This document shows positions 1 to 14,472 of a DNA stretch of 64,000 bases, in pieces; the first letter of the stretch is position 1; the number at the start of each line of letters is the position of its first letter. Both the position numbers and the translations under genes were made by a program. The notes beneath the pieces are model-generated. The model was not told where the DNA came from, ran no database searches, and saw only the letters and a list, made by a program, of their open reading frames with translations. The stretch is taken from the NCBI GenBank assembly GCA_037954325.1, contig JBBMNZ010000026.1:7691501-7755500 (forward strand). The letters run 5' to 3'. The DNA comes from Fistularia commersonii. Taxonomy: Eukaryota > Chordata > Actinopteri > Syngnathiformes > Fistulariidae.

Positions 1-1134
1 TCGTAAGGATTGAACCAAAAAATCCCCCTCCTCCAGTTAACTTCCAGGTAATTCTATTTTATTATTAAAGTTAATATTAACTATGATGGCAATTAAAGAG
101 TAACCGATGACCACTGAACTCTGTTTCTGCTGGAAAGGAATGGGATGGCCTGGTCAGAATAGCCTTTGTAAGGAAAAACAAAACCCTCAGTGCTGCCTTC
201 AAGTGAGTAACCATTTTTGCAAATGTTGATTTCAAAGTGGGATGTTTTGTCTTGAAAGGATCAGGCCAACATGTAAAAATCAAAACTCCCCCTTACCTAC
301 ACCAGGATAAGAAGATTGAGACTTCGTGCAGTAATGAAATTAAAGCAACCCAACTCAGAAAACAAATATTTAAAACTGTTGGGCGTGTCTTCATCAAACA
401 TTAATTCACATGAAGAATCGTGATCATCTAATTAATCTGATGATTTTTACCTTTCATAGAACCCTGGAGCACATATCACATTTTTTCACCATACACATAA
501 GAGCATTTGTAGTTTGAAGATGTATATGAAGACTTATGCCAAAGGTGGTTGACTGATTCTAAATTCTACCATTCGTTTCCTGAAGTGAACTTGCCGGAAG
601 GGATTTCCCCCCCCACACACACTTGACAGGACTCAAATCTTCACTTCTAGCTACAGGGATCAGAGCAGATTTCCCCCATGGTTGTCATGTTAATTTTAAT
701 AGGAAAATGCTGGAACGCTTACCTTGTACTTTTCCATGTTAAGGTCGACAGCAGTGGAACAGCTTCTGGAAAAGAACTACAGAATTCACTGCTCTATGCA
801 CAATGTGGTGAGCAAACTATGTTGGACTTGTCAGCCGCCAGCGTTCCGCAAAATACTGCAAACCCACAATCTGGTGCTCTGTCCTGACAGGACGTCCCCG
901 CAGACTTTAGCATCTCCAAGAAACTCGAGACTGTTCTCCAGGAGGTTGACTTCAGTGAAAAGAGAGCCAGGTCCATGGATATCGATGACTTTCTGGTGTA
1001 AGTTAATGTTTTTTGCTTTGCTTTGCTTTTCTAAATCTATTTCAAATGCTCAGTTGGTAAAATTCATGTTTGGCATCCTCTTATTCCTCAGACTTCTTCA
1101 TGCATTCAACGCGGCAGGAATCCACTTCTCATAA
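1..1134 (+). CDS. dimt1: DIM1 rRNA dimethyltransferase, C-terminal part (5' end outside window)
   Basis: Last five coding exons: 1-47, 138-202, 744-807, 891-997 and 1092-1134 (TAA at 1132-1134). Joined phases are consistent (AA|G, CTG GT|A) and all borders are AG/GT. The roughly 108 residues include VRIEPKNPPPPVNFQ, EWDGLVRIAFVRKNKT, QLLEKNYRIHCSMHN, SEKRARSMDIDDF and the terminus AGIHFS, which closely resemble the vertebrate DIMT1 C-terminus. The family makes two adjacent N6,N6-dimethyladenosines near the 3' end of 18S rRNA and acts in nucleolar small-subunit assembly; the SAM-binding N-terminal half lies left of the window. Introns of 83 and 94 bases are typical teleost mini-introns. It converges with kif2a, as in human 5q12. 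The identification is secure; the upstream exons are not visible. Confidence 0.93.
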
Positions 1135-2075
1135 ACTGCACATGACACGATGATACACCCAGTAAATTTGGTACGTTGGGTATGAAGATTGAATGTCTAA
1201 AGCCTTAGCTCATGAGTTTTCAACATCACAAACCTCTACCGCAAAACGAGTATTTTAAACTAAAGACTTTCCAGTCGACCTCAGCTCAATCCTATGACTC
1301 CCTGTGGGATTAATAGTTTAAATGTAAAAGTTGGATCATCCTATTACAACTGCCCTTTCTTTTCAGTTGCTCATTGTAAATGATTAGCCTGTATAAAGTA
1401 AGAAATATTTAAAGCAGCTAGATCTGCGAATCTGTCTCTTTTTGATGCAAATCTGTGTGAAGCGGTTTGCTGACATCCTTCTGGGCTACCTTGAAATTGC
1501 TGTTATTTTCAACATATTCTAGTGTCTGCATCTGTTCATTGATTGGAAGTACTTAATGTCACAAAAATTCAAATGAAACACGAGTCTTTATTACTTTGTC
1601 CAGCATTACATCTGGTGCAAACACTGAGCAACATAAACCATAGTCAGTGACTTTTCAATAGGTTTTTTTCTTGTTTCATTTTTGTAACAAAGTGTTAAAA
1701 GGGGGTTGGAAAATGTTTTACATTAAGTTACATTAGATATTAAATCAGTTGCCATGTAGAGTGTCATGGCAAAGACTGAAGCAAACTATGGAAAAGACCA
1801 TTCGGGGGAACACGAGGAAAGAACCGAGACATGGAGGGAACTGAGACATGGAGGAAATAAGCACATAATGAAAATGCTTTTTCCAAACCGGTAAAAAGCT
1901 CAAAACAAAGAAAATCAGGGGAGAATGCTGATAATGATCGGGCCAACTGACAACCAAAGCATGAAGACGCCATCACATCCGTGCACATGCATGTCAGCTA
2001 GAGAAACCAGAAATTAAAACACCGGTGTAATGTGGTAGGTCACCTTCTAAAACCAGGTCAAAATCATGTACAAAG

Positions 2076-2119
<44 letters not shown>

Positions 2120-2383
2120 ATAATTTAAGAAGAATGTGGTTTTGTCTGTAGGTGGGAGCCGACTTTACATTCTCCATGGGGGGGGTAGAAAAAAAAGTTT
2201 TTGTCCTAGGTTTTCTAAAACACCGGTGAGAGAACAGCCAGTTTTGAGTGTTGTGTCCTAACAGATCTGTAGGTACATCAGTCCTGTTGTCTTCACAGCT
2301 GATGCCGATAGCTGGTAGTTGTGTCGAACATCTAGTGGTTACGTTTCCATATGTGCCACCACCAACACTACATGCCTCAGCCT
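1135..2383. other. Convergent 3' UTR region between dimt1 and kif2a
   Basis: The two stop codons face each other 1.25 kb apart. This stretch should hold both 3' UTRs. A TTTATT at 1587-1592 (AATAAA on the minus strand) is a candidate poly(A) signal for kif2a, giving a 3' UTR of about 0.8 kb. I saw no strong AATAAA for dimt1 on the plus strand. There is a long A-run at about 2081-2109 and a G-run near 2177-2186. No further coding exon was recognised. Confidence 0.5.
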
Positions 2384-5300
2384 CTAAAGAGCACGTGGCC
2401 TCTTAGGATTGATCTGCTTACTGGCCTGCTCCTCTTCTTGGAGAGTAGAGCGAAATGACTTCACTTTATCTGTTTTGAAAGAAAGAGAAAAGATCATTGG
2501 TCTTTATTTTGATGCAGGAATCTTGACAAAGCTGCCGGATGCGCGCTTCGGTCAAACCTCGGAGCTCGGTCAGGATTTCAATCTTCTGGTCGAGGATCTG
2601 CTCCAGCTGGGTTGCGTAGGACTCCACGTCATAATCCACTTCGTCGGTCATCTCTAGCAGCACCTTCTCATCCTCTAGCCACCTGATGGACTCCTGGTCA
2701 GAGACATTGTTTCTTTCTTGAGATGGAATGCCATCAGTGGCACTCTGGACCAACCAGAATTTAGAAATATAGCAACCTGACATTGAATATATGATAACAC
2801 TGCAGAAGAGTTGAAATTTTTAAAAATGTTTTTAGTGCTCATTACGCTGTGGACGTCCACGATGTAACACATTACAACACTATGTGTACTTCAAGATGTA
2901 TTGACACAAAGTGGCAATTTATGTAAATAAAGTCAAACTGATGTCCCTTAAATTTGTTGTAACCCGACTAGTAGTTTTGTTGCCTCCATCTACATACGGA
3001 TCAGGGTCCGGTAAAATCCTGGGATTCATATAAAGCTTTTTAACATTGTTTTCTGAATTCACCTGAATATTCAGCAAAATACCATTTTCCCAGGATTTTC
3101 AATTAATCACAGAAAGAAGGAATGACCGTATATCGTGGAGAAATAAACCTAAACATGAGCAAGGAAATTAGAATTGTGAAAGGAACATTTTTCTTTTATT
3201 GGAAGCTGTGCTATCAGCAATGTCCAATTTTATGTTTGGATACTTGCTTGTCCTTCATTTAAAACTGCAAATGTAGAATTGAACTCTACATTCTAACCTG
3301 ATATAATTTTACGTAAAATGGAAAAAATGTCTTGAAATATCCAGTGGCTGCTCTTTCTTATACTGCCAGTGGGCCAATATGCTTGAGTATCAGAGAGGTC
3401 CCGATTTGTTGTTTCTGTTGTCACCTGGAAAACAGCTCGATGATCCTCTATGACTTGGTCTTCCATCTCCACAAGCTGAGACACTGCCTCGTGGAAGGTG
3501 AAGAGCTGGGGAGACACTTCCTCCTCCTGAGAGACAACGGCCAAGGTCATGAATCCTTCGTAATTTGTCTTCAGATAACAAGGATAAAATCTACTGTTTG
3601 AGGGCATCTTCTGATGGAGGAATACTGGTTAGATCCCTGGAGACCAGCTCACTAGTCTATGATGATGTATGAAGCAGACAGGCCTGTGCTGTAACCCATC
3701 CCTTTTTCTTTGTTCTCCAAGTCACCCGCTCTATCACACCCACCGCCAGCAGAGACTTCAAGCAGCCATCAGTTAGACAATCTCATCCTCATTCTCTGAC
3801 TCTAATACCACCCTCTTGAGCAGGAAGTCTCCACACTGCTGAGACAGATCAACACCCACTTCCTCCTTGGCAATGTTTGGGTCGGCAGTCAGTCCACATC
3901 GGACTTGAGCAAAAACTCTTCACACCTCAGGTCGGGAGAAACCCAACCAGACTGATTTCATCATTCCTAACTTGTGCTTCTCCAGCTCTTTCACTTCCAT
4001 CTTGGTGGCTTCTCTTGTCGGTGGGTCCGACATTAATGCACTCTATTCTTCAGTGCTTACTCTGGACCCGGTTACAAAAAGCTCTACTCTGATGTCAAAT
4101 TTCTAATTTTATATGTTAAGTTAAGATTTTTTTCCCCCCATATTAGCAATCATTAAATGTTACCTGAAATCCCTGAGGTTATTGCAAGAGCAAACTTTGT
4201 TCCTCTACAAATTGTATCCAAGGTTAGTATCGAATGAGTGTAAATTTTTTGTTTTTGGTTGAGTGTATTGTTTTTTTCATTTTTTTCATTTTCAGTTTTT
4301 TTCTTGATGTTATTTGTGGCCGTTACTTGCATACCTGGAATTAACAAAAAAATGTCCTGGAACTTCTCTTAAAAAGATGTACATAGAATCAATCAAGTCA
4401 ATAAATGGAATGCGTATCATCACAACTTACATTCTGTTTACAAAGTAGTTTAAGGTCATCTCTCTGTGGTGAGTTGCTCAACCACTCTTCGTCCAAGAGT
4501 TCCAGCTGGTTGACCACTGGGAGGTTGGGTCGGACCCCTTCCATCACCTGGTTGGGGTCGACGGTCAGCTCCTTCACCCTGATGTGGGAGGACACATTTG
4601 CGTGGTCAGCGGGGAGTCATTTGCGGAACAGATCCACGGGTGCAGTTGGATGGTGGTGATGAAATTAACTGCGGGGTTGCGGGGGGGATCAGAAGAAATC
4701 AAGGCAGAATGGACAGCAGACTGATAGCTCCATAGTAGCGGTGACATCAGATGGAGCGAGATGAGGAAGAAAAACAACACTTTTACTCCAGAGATGCTGA
4801 TAATCTACCCATGTGGCTGAAGTGAAGTGCACTTGTGAGTTGTAATACTTGGGACAAATTGCAGACGTGATTGTTCAGGGCGGAAAAATAAAAATCGCTC
4901 TTACTGCATTCATTTTAGCAATTAGATTGATCACAGTGCAGTGCCTGGTACATTTTACGGGCGGTCTTTTCATCTAAACAATAAAATGTAAGGGTCCAAA
5001 GTCTGATGACCAATTCGCCCAGAGGAGATTGTTTTAATGTGGACTGGTGTAATTAATCAGGCCGCAATGTGCTGATGAGTCATTCCGCTTTTTTTCCTGT
5101 TTTTTTTTCACCCCCAGATAAGCTGGGTTTGCTCTTTCTCGAACAAAAGCTCACCCTGGATGCTGCTACCTAAAAGCTTAATCAATACGGTACCATTATG
5201 TTTCATGACACACAGCATGAAAATTTTGACTAATCGCACTTAGCTTTCACAATCCTCCATGTCACTGACATCACTCAGCTGTTAACAAAAGCAAGAGACA

Positions 5301-8300
5301 CCCGTGAAGGGCTAAGCTTTTCATAAAACGGTGAGATGAAAAAAGGCTCAAGATAAACGGTGAAGTGTGAGTGAAAGAGCAGGTTAGGGACAATGGAAAG
5401 TGTCAAATCATGCAGATGAAGGAGCAGAAGGGCAAAAAGATAATGGATATGTTCAGCACTGAACAGATAGTGCTTAAATAAACCAAATGAGAGGTATCGA
5501 TCAGTTTGGTAAATATATTAACACATGCTAGGCGTGCATGCAAATGTCTCTGTGTGTTAGTGTTTGGGGAGCGCTACACCTGCTGGGGGAGGTAGCGGCA
5601 AAGTCATCGTACTCAAAGGTATTGGTGGGCGAGTGCTCAGGGCGACTCCCCTGACTGCCCTGGGAGAAGGGGATGTCCGACGGACTTATCCCAAACTCCT
5701 TCACTCTATAAAGCGGCGCCGCCCACGCCGCCACAAACGGAGGAGTGGCGTATGGGGGAGAAAGGAGGGGAAAGCGGGAAAAACAGGAGAGGAAAGAGAA
5801 ATAGGACACAAGAGTCAGAAAGAGAGTGTAAATCGGGATAGTCACTTCATAATCACTTTCAATGCAGATCACAATGGACTTATTTTAATCTAAAAATCAA
5901 AGGGGATGATTGATTCGTTTCTGCTTGTCACTCTGACCAAGTACTGCTGTATAGCAACATATTGCACCTGTTGGCGTAGCGTAGTGTGTTGAGGGTATTT
6001 TCGCAGGATGTCATACCAGGAGAGATTGTCGCAATCTGCCAAAACAAAGCCAAGACCAGTCAGATTGATTCAATTTCCACCAAAGACACCAAATAGTGAT
6101 TATGGGCTGCTTAATTTAAGGCAATGAACTAACCATGCATGTACGGGAATTTTCTCCAATGAAAGAATCTCGCAGGACCTGGGTGAGCTTACTAGCCCTG
6201 AACGGAGTGTGTGGCTTGTTTCGGCCGAGGGCCCGGATACATTCCTGGAATAAGAAGAGAAACTGATGTGCAGTACAAATACGGTACCATCTGAATGCAA
6301 CAATTGGTGACACAAACTGATAGGCCTTCAGATGCAATTAAAATAGCACTTAAAAATCTTTTAAATTATATGGAAGGTAAGGCCTGCAGACCTTGAGGGC
6401 TAACAGGCTTTTGTTAATCTCCGCTCCCTCTAGTCGAGTCTGGCGGTCTGCACTTGACGTGTCAGCTCCCCGCTCATTCCCCGCCAAGTCGATAAGAGAA
6501 AATTTGCCGTGCATCTTCCCTTTCCTCCGGAGAATGATCTGGAAAACTGCATGGCTGCGAGACGAATGAGCATTGGCCGACGTCTGCCCCGATGTTCTGG
6601 GGTTTGGGGGAAAAAAAGACAAAAAAAACAAGAAACACGCAGTGAGAACAGGGTACTTGTGAAAATGGTGCTAAACAGAAAAGATCAGAGCAGATGACCA
6701 TTCCTTTGCACACTGATTAATTTGATGATGATAAAAGTGACGGTTTATCATCTAGTTTGTTTTCCTACCTGCAGCTATTGCCCACTTCTATGAGTTTTAA
6801 GACGTCTTCAGTGCACCTGACCTCTTTTTCCTGAAGTCCTACCACCTGCACCTGCTGCTTCCCGTCCTCCAGCACCCGTAGCTTAGCTTTACGATTCAGC
6901 AGGTCAAAAACCTAACGGCATAGACAAGCAATGGGAGTTAGCTAGAACATTACTTGGAAATAAAAGAAAAGCAAAATAAATTAATACACATCACTTGCCT
7001 TCCCGCTGTAGATTTCAAAGAAGGTTGCATACACTTGAAGATCTAATTTCTTGTAATTGGGTTTCTTCAACATAAGAAATACATCCCGTGCTGCATAAAA
7101 ATAGATTAAAATTGTGTGAACAATAAGGCATATTTCAATTAAGACCCAAGGGAGCTTACACTGAAACATTTCACTGCACACATCTCACTCAGACTACACA
7201 GAAAACAGACTACAAATAAAATCAGCTAAACTAGGGCAGCTTGATAACTTACCAGCTAAAGCATAAATTCCTTTTGAGCAATCTTGGTTCTTCCCAGAAA
7301 AATCTCCTCCCATAGTCTAAGATGCAAAACACATCACAAAAATACACAAGATGGTTTATAATTCTCTTGGAGCATAATGTAGTGTGTTATTCTTCTGATC
7401 TTTGTAACTTTTCCCATTACTCACATGTGTTTTTCCACTGCCTGTCTGTCCGTAGGCAAAGCAAGTGGCCATGCCTCTTTCAAAGATGGTCTCCACCAGT
7501 GGTCTAGCAGTGAACCTTAATATGTTACAGAGGACATGTTTTTTCAGACTGCAGGTGACGGGTGTCATATTCTTATTCCAAGTATAATAACGAACAGTTG
7601 ACAAAGCAAACCTGTAGACCATCTCATTGGCGGCACTGTCATCAAAGGCGTAGTCAAAGCGGAAGGTCTGGTTTTCCAGGTAGCGCGTAAGGTCCACCTT
7701 CTGCTTGGGTTCGTGAACCATCACCACGTCCTTACTGGGAATAGTGATCACATCCAAGTCCTTCATGGACAGCTCTGCCACCAAATGAGGAGAGCGTTAG
7801 CGGGCTAACATTCAAGCACGGTGCGGCACAGACATGATGATCGTCGGAATTGTACCTTTCTTGTTCAGTGGACGTTTTCTGACACAAACACATATTCTGT
7901 GCTCTTCAATCTAAACATGGCAACAGTGGATACGTTTTTAATCTTGTTTCCAAGGGTGATAATCTGACAAATCGGAAAGAAACCAGGATTTCGACTCACC
8001 AGATCTCCTGTGGTCAGGGGCCGATAGTCTAAACTGGCTCGGAAATCTCTAATCATATACATGATTTCATAGTTCGGAATTGTTGTATCCACTTCCTGCC
8101 AGGAAAAAAAATGCAAATAGATTAAAAAAAAAAAAAAAAAGAAAGAAAAAAGAAAAAGATTAACTCGGATGTTAATTTAGTCAAAGATCACAACTTGAAA
8201 TTTGCAGATAAATAAATAACTCAAATGGTATTTAAAAGGCAAGCGAGTAAGTTTATTCTAGTAATTGAGGAGAAATGCACTTGACACTAATATACCTGAG

Positions 8301-11300
8301 CCCTCTTCTCTCTGAGCTCCTGCTGCTGAAGACGACGCCTCTCTCTTTTTTCTTGCAGTTTCTCCACCTCCTTGACGCAGTTTGACTTCCTCCTGGCTGC
8401 CATGGAAATGTGAAACAATAAATATTACCTTTTGCGAGACATACATATGGCCTCTCTTCAAAAAGAGAACACTTCCTCTCTGGCCGCTTTTAGTCTTTTT
8501 ATCCTCCATCCACAGTCAGTGTCCACGGTTGGAATAATGTTTCCTTCAGTCAGTCTTTCCTTTCTCTCACTCTTCAAACAAAGCAAAAGAGTGATTGTCT
8601 TTTATTCAGACTAGGGGTGCTCTGGCTGGCACACAGTTCTTTCCATATAACACAAACTCTTCAGGCACAAACAAGACAGTGCATTCAAACCCTTCTTTTG
8701 TTCGTTCATTCATTCATCGTGTTTGGACCCTAAAACACCATTTGTAGCCGCTTAAACCCACCACTCAAAATGTAGGCTATGTGCCTTAAAATTAACACTG
8801 ATCAGGAAAAATTAGGAAATATTCAAACGCCGCTGTAGCAAATCACCCAGCACAGAATACACACCATTCCAGGTGAAAAACAATGATTAGTAACTTTTAT
8901 AAAGAATAATGTTAGAACCGTGAGTAACAGACACTTCTGATTCCTTGCAGAGTTTATAAAAAGTGTTATCTGATTAGCCGCAGCTTAGAGCCACAGCCCA
9001 AACTTCTCTCTCCAAAGCCTGACTGAAGCCATGTAATACAGCCCCAGCCTGCTGCTGGCTTCGGTCCCCTAGAACCCAGACTATCAGAGTAGAGGGATTA
9101 ATAATCTGCACTAATCTGGGAGGAGATAATCAGCTGGGTCAGCATCAGGACAAGGCCCTTATAACAGGAATACCGCACTGTCACTTGTGGATTGATCAAT
9201 ATCTGAAATGAATGTTGAAAATGGGAAACAAGGCACCTCTCTTTCTGTACCTTCTTTTTGCATAAAAATGGCAGAAACTGCTTGAAAGGAATGGAAGTTA
9301 TGAAAGAAATGAAATTGCTTTTAAGCCTGAAGGAATAACACCAAGCACCACAGGCTTTTTCACGTGTGCTTGTGTGTGACTCAGCGATTAAAAAAAAAAA
9401 GAAATTAGACTGGAAACTGATAACCAGCATTTCTTAGCTACTTCATCACCACATCACTTACACAAAGCTTTCAATACTAACTGGCAGACCTTTGGGTTGT
9501 TACTATCAAGGACCCTCAGATTCTACAGGGAATAATCAACAACAAAAAGAGTGCAGGGCAAAGAAACAGAGGATACATACAAAGCTGTCCAGACTCCTTT
9601 CTGGAAATTTGGTGATGTGGGAATTCTGTGATAAAAATGCGGTCAACAAAAACATTTCACTCTCATTATGTAATTTACCTGCAACATCAAGTAAGCACAG
9701 CACTATTCCGTTTTTAAGGAGTTAGCAATTCTTTTGATTGAATAAAAAGATTATGGTTTTGCTTTTGAAAGTCCAACAAAGTTCACTTTGAGTTGAATAT
9801 TGCTTTTGAACATTCTCTCTGAAAAGGGTTACAATAAACATGGTTAATCAGGTAAAAAAAAAAAAAAAAATGAAGTTACCATTCTGCAGTTGCTGTTGTG
9901 TCTGAGCCTGAATGGGGTGTGTGGGCTGCTGCGACGGAGGCGGGGGTGCTGGCTCTGGTTGTTGAGGCTGTGCGGCTTTTGCCCGGGTTGGAATCACTGG
10001 CGAAAAAAAAAAGGTACAAAGATTTGAGACCAAATATCAATCCAAATATTATGATTTGATTTTTTTTAAAAACTTAATCCCAGATCATACTCATGATCAC
10101 ATTTAAATTGTTTTCCCAAAACCATGTTCATCGTGGGCCAAAATAATTTCAAAGATTAGAGCATGTGAAATATACTGGAATAGCAAAGACAACTATCGTG
10201 AGCTTCTGGAAACTAGCCACTAATAATAAGATTATTTATTTCATGCCAACAATACCAAAATTTGGAAAAATAAAACTCTACAATGATAACTGTCTTTGTA
10301 ATTTGAAGTGCTGTTGCAATATTTATGAGTAATCGTTTAATTGATGTTTTCCAATTTCACAAATATTGTCGGAACCAACCTTTGTTATCCCTGGACGGAG
10401 TGTCATTCTTTACAGGTGCTATTGTCCGACGGTTCTGCAGATCAGAGTTAAAATCTATAGTCAGATAGTCTGGGGGAAAAAAGGGTTCTGGTTATCACTG
10501 ACAATTTTTTCATGGATTCTCATGACTTCAGAAAGAGAAATTCTTTCTTTTCCATCGTCCACTGTTTCCTTTGCTAAACTTTGTTGGTTTTGCCGATACA
10601 GAAATAGCCTTTGCCTGAAAAACAGATGAGAGCGAATACAGAGGCCTCTTTTGTTAACCTCTACAACATGGAAGAAAGTAAACTGAATATCAAATGCTAC
10701 GACTTGAAACGACAGTCTTAGAGGCAAGTGCATTTTTGATAAACCCAAATTCCTGCCAGTGATTTGAATTCAGTAATGTACACAAAAACTACTTGATATA
10801 AAGTCAAACAATAACCCTGAACTCTAATCATCTCCTTGGAAACTGAAGAATTTTTCATTGAATGCTGATGACATTGGGTATAATTACAGCTGCAATACCG
10901 GGTAGAATTATTAATCTACTATCTACTATCAACCAACCACTCCACTTAACCAACAATTAGCTTGAGAATATTGAGGTCCAGTAACCTGCACCCGTAACAA
11001 AGTACTGTGCCTGACCAGCCTATGCACTGGACACACAATTATATAGAAACACATCCATTAAGGTATAGAAATTAAAAAGTGGTTATTAAACTTTAACTGA
11101 ATACACTGAATTTGCAGCATACCTAAACTACATGTGACATGCAGAGCTGCATGCAAAGCACCACCATAAACAACAGCTGATGCCAGTTCATTTGCAGGGT
11201 ACCGTTCAGTTTGCTCACTCAAAAGCCAAGATGAATATTTTGTAGTGTGTGTACCTTGTGAGTACTCACTTTAGCTATTTTGTTTATTTTCACAGACGTT

Positions 11301-14300
11301 GGTGTAGGTGGAGGTGGAGTCTCTGGACTAGGTGCGATCTCCTCATCTGGAGCAACATCTGGGTTAAGTGCAAATATACTCTCCAAGTCAATCTGTTCAG
11401 AAACAGGGGATTGTGAACACGGGTAATTACTCGATAAACCAAAAGGTGCAAATTTTAATCAATATTTATCTTTACACATTGCAAAATACCTTCAAAAGGC
11501 CACACATGCTAATTGAAGATATCAACTAACTGCTAACTATCAAAATAACAAATCAATATTCAGGTGGTCTGTTTCAACCTCATAAAAGGCAAATACACAG
11601 TGAAGAATATGAGAAAGAACAAAGAAGGCACAGTAAACTTTGCAATTTGTTTCTGTGTTCTTGTTTTAAAGACAGCGTGGCTCACTTTCGTTCCCATTCA
11701 TACTTAGCACTACGGGTACATCCATCTAGAACCGATATACAGTCTCTGGCCAAACATTAGGTCCTACATGTTGGTTGCGTAATCATCACAACCCTTAGGA
11801 TGCATTATTTATTGCTCAGGAATAGAAAGCCCATGCAGCTGCTTCTGTCTTCAGGAGTAGTAAGTGGCGGTTCACCTCTTTCCCTTTTGTGTCTAAATTT
11901 TCTATCCACTCCACAGTGACACTCTCATTGTCCTCATTCAGCGAGGTCACCATTGCCTGGTGTATACGTCCTGTCAGTGTTAGAGAGGAAAGACAAGCAT
12001 CAGTCATATTGACAGTCATCACATGATCATTTGTAAGGGTTTCAACTGCCAGGATGAACAACTTAAATACAAGTATTTTCAATCATTTTTAAATACCCTA
12101 ATAATTACAGTGTACCATCTCCCTTGAGTTTTACCACTTGAAGTTCCCCATAAGTTCCTCGCAAGTCACATTATTGTACATCATCCCGCATGGATGTAAG
12201 GTATCATATCCAGAGTGTACATGTAAAATGTCTAATTACCTCATTTGAGCATAATCTGTGGCTGCCAACTATATAAATCAGATATTCAGAGATCCTTAAA
12301 TCCTGAAAAGGGTCACATTGAGAATTAAGTAGATAAATTTTTTTTAACGTTTTGACAAAAAAGACCATTATGTGGAGTATTTACGGCAAGCCTTAATCGA
12401 TGGCCGTGGGTCAGTTGTTATCTTCTTAATAATGCAGATTCATGTACAATCAATCCGAATTTATGTTGTAAATAGCAGAAAAAAGCAAGCGCACCTGTCA
12501 AAATGATTTTTATAAACATTCACCCATTTGCTCTGTCTATATCCTGAAACCAACTTAATAATGGAAATTCCAAATGCTGTCCTTTGAGATATAAAAAAAA
12601 AAACATGTTGAAAACTTCATGTGTTACAGACATGGAGATTTTTTTTTCAGCAATTAAAGAGTAGAATCTCCATCTCATCAGTTCCCTGTGTGAAGTAGGC
12701 ATCGATAGCTAAATCATTCAGAGAACTCTTTAAATCAAAAGGAGAAGGGCTATGGTTGATCTGGAAAAGTGCTGCGAGTTCTCACCACAATCCAGGGAAG
12801 GAGAAAGTTCCTGTATCCATTATTTAGAGATGCACAGGGAGCAAAGATGCTTTTAGTGTTCTCAGTTGTTAAACATTTCACTGACCTACCTAACAACTGT
12901 TTTAAATGGTCACACTCAAGATTACAGATCCATTGCTGATATCTCCCACGTATTAAGAAAGACCAACAAATAAATTGTCTGATGCAGTGAGAGGACACAG
13001 ATTATTTCCCATGCAATAACTTCCTTCCCCTTACATCAGTGAAATCCAACACCGTGCCACTCATTTACAGTAAACATACCTCCATGAGCTAAAATGCTAC
13101 ATCAAATAATGGATTGTCGTATAGCAGCTTATCTGATGATTGAAACTGAATGGGCTCTCCTCTGTGCCCCACTTTTATATCAAAATCTGGCTGAATAAGT
13201 ATGCTGTTACTTCCCAGTATCTGAAGGGGCTTAAAAGGGGGTGCATCAAGCTCCACTAAGCCAGAGAAACAAACAAAGCCCCTAAAGCATCAGTTTCACA
13301 CACAGTTCCAATCAGTGAAACTGTGTCATGTTTGAAGCCTAAAATTATAAGGTATAAACATGGTGTAAAGAAATTGAGCCGGGTGTGAATTCTGCTGTCA
13401 TAAATGGAATCTATCTAAATGCCATCATCTTAATGAAGTGTGTAAATTCACGATGAGATCTAAAGCTTATCTTAAAAAAAAGCAAACAGACGAGTGTCCT
13501 GGCAGAATCAAGGGACCTAGTGGCAACAGATGGGATGGCGGCTAATGGCCTGATTCTGGCTTGAATTTGAACCAGACCCACAACCTGCCCCCTGGAGAGG
13601 GTACAATCCCTGCAGTGGATCAAAATCCTACCACAGGCTTCATACACGTTTCTGTCAATAAATTTCAATGTGTAATTTCATTTTAATTTTTCATCTCATT
13701 TTAATAATTCTTGCAACCATACATTGTATGTAAATTTACATTAAATTAAATAAGAAATCTTGTACTGATCATATTTGATTTAAGTGACACAATTGTTGAA
13801 ATTAATCAAAAAAATACAAATTTAATTTCAGTTTATCTAAGTATGAAAATACATGAACTTATGCAACAATGTGAGATTCCAATAGCTTCCAGACCAACAA
13901 AATGGGGGGGGGGGGACTTTTTTAAAACCAGAATCAGAAATTCTATAACCGCCAAGTAGGTTTCATATACAAGGAATTTGCCGTGGTTTAGCAGTGCCTA
14001 GCACCTGCTTCGTATTTCAAATCTGTTCTGTAAGTCATAGAAATGTCATTTATATGTCATGGGGCTGGATATCCAGGATATGTTACCCTGAATACAGACA
14101 ACTATGGATCTGCATGTGTGTGCAATGAGAATGGGTTACAGTAGGACACCACAGCTGGGGAGCTGTGAGTTGTAGGGGGGTGTGGGACCCTCTCTGTCTG
14201 TGATGTCACAGCACTGAGAAGGGGAATCTGTTGTGTCACACTGGGAAACAAACTGTGATGTCATACAGTAAAAAAATATTGTAGTGTAAATGCACTGTGA

Positions 14301-14439
14301 AGGGGCAGCTGTGATGTCACAGAGGGGAAGACAAATTTTGTACTGTCAATGGACACTAAATTACTTATCAAACAACAAATTTAGCCATTAACAATGTACT
14401 TGTTTTTTTTTAAGATTTTGTACACATATACAGACACAC

Positions 14440-14472
<33 letters not shown>

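Noticed and set aside
724..1134. Single continuous frame across the dimt1 end
   Set aside because: It reads through two introns; the middle exon (891-997) is correct only in another frame, as the family match and splice sites show.
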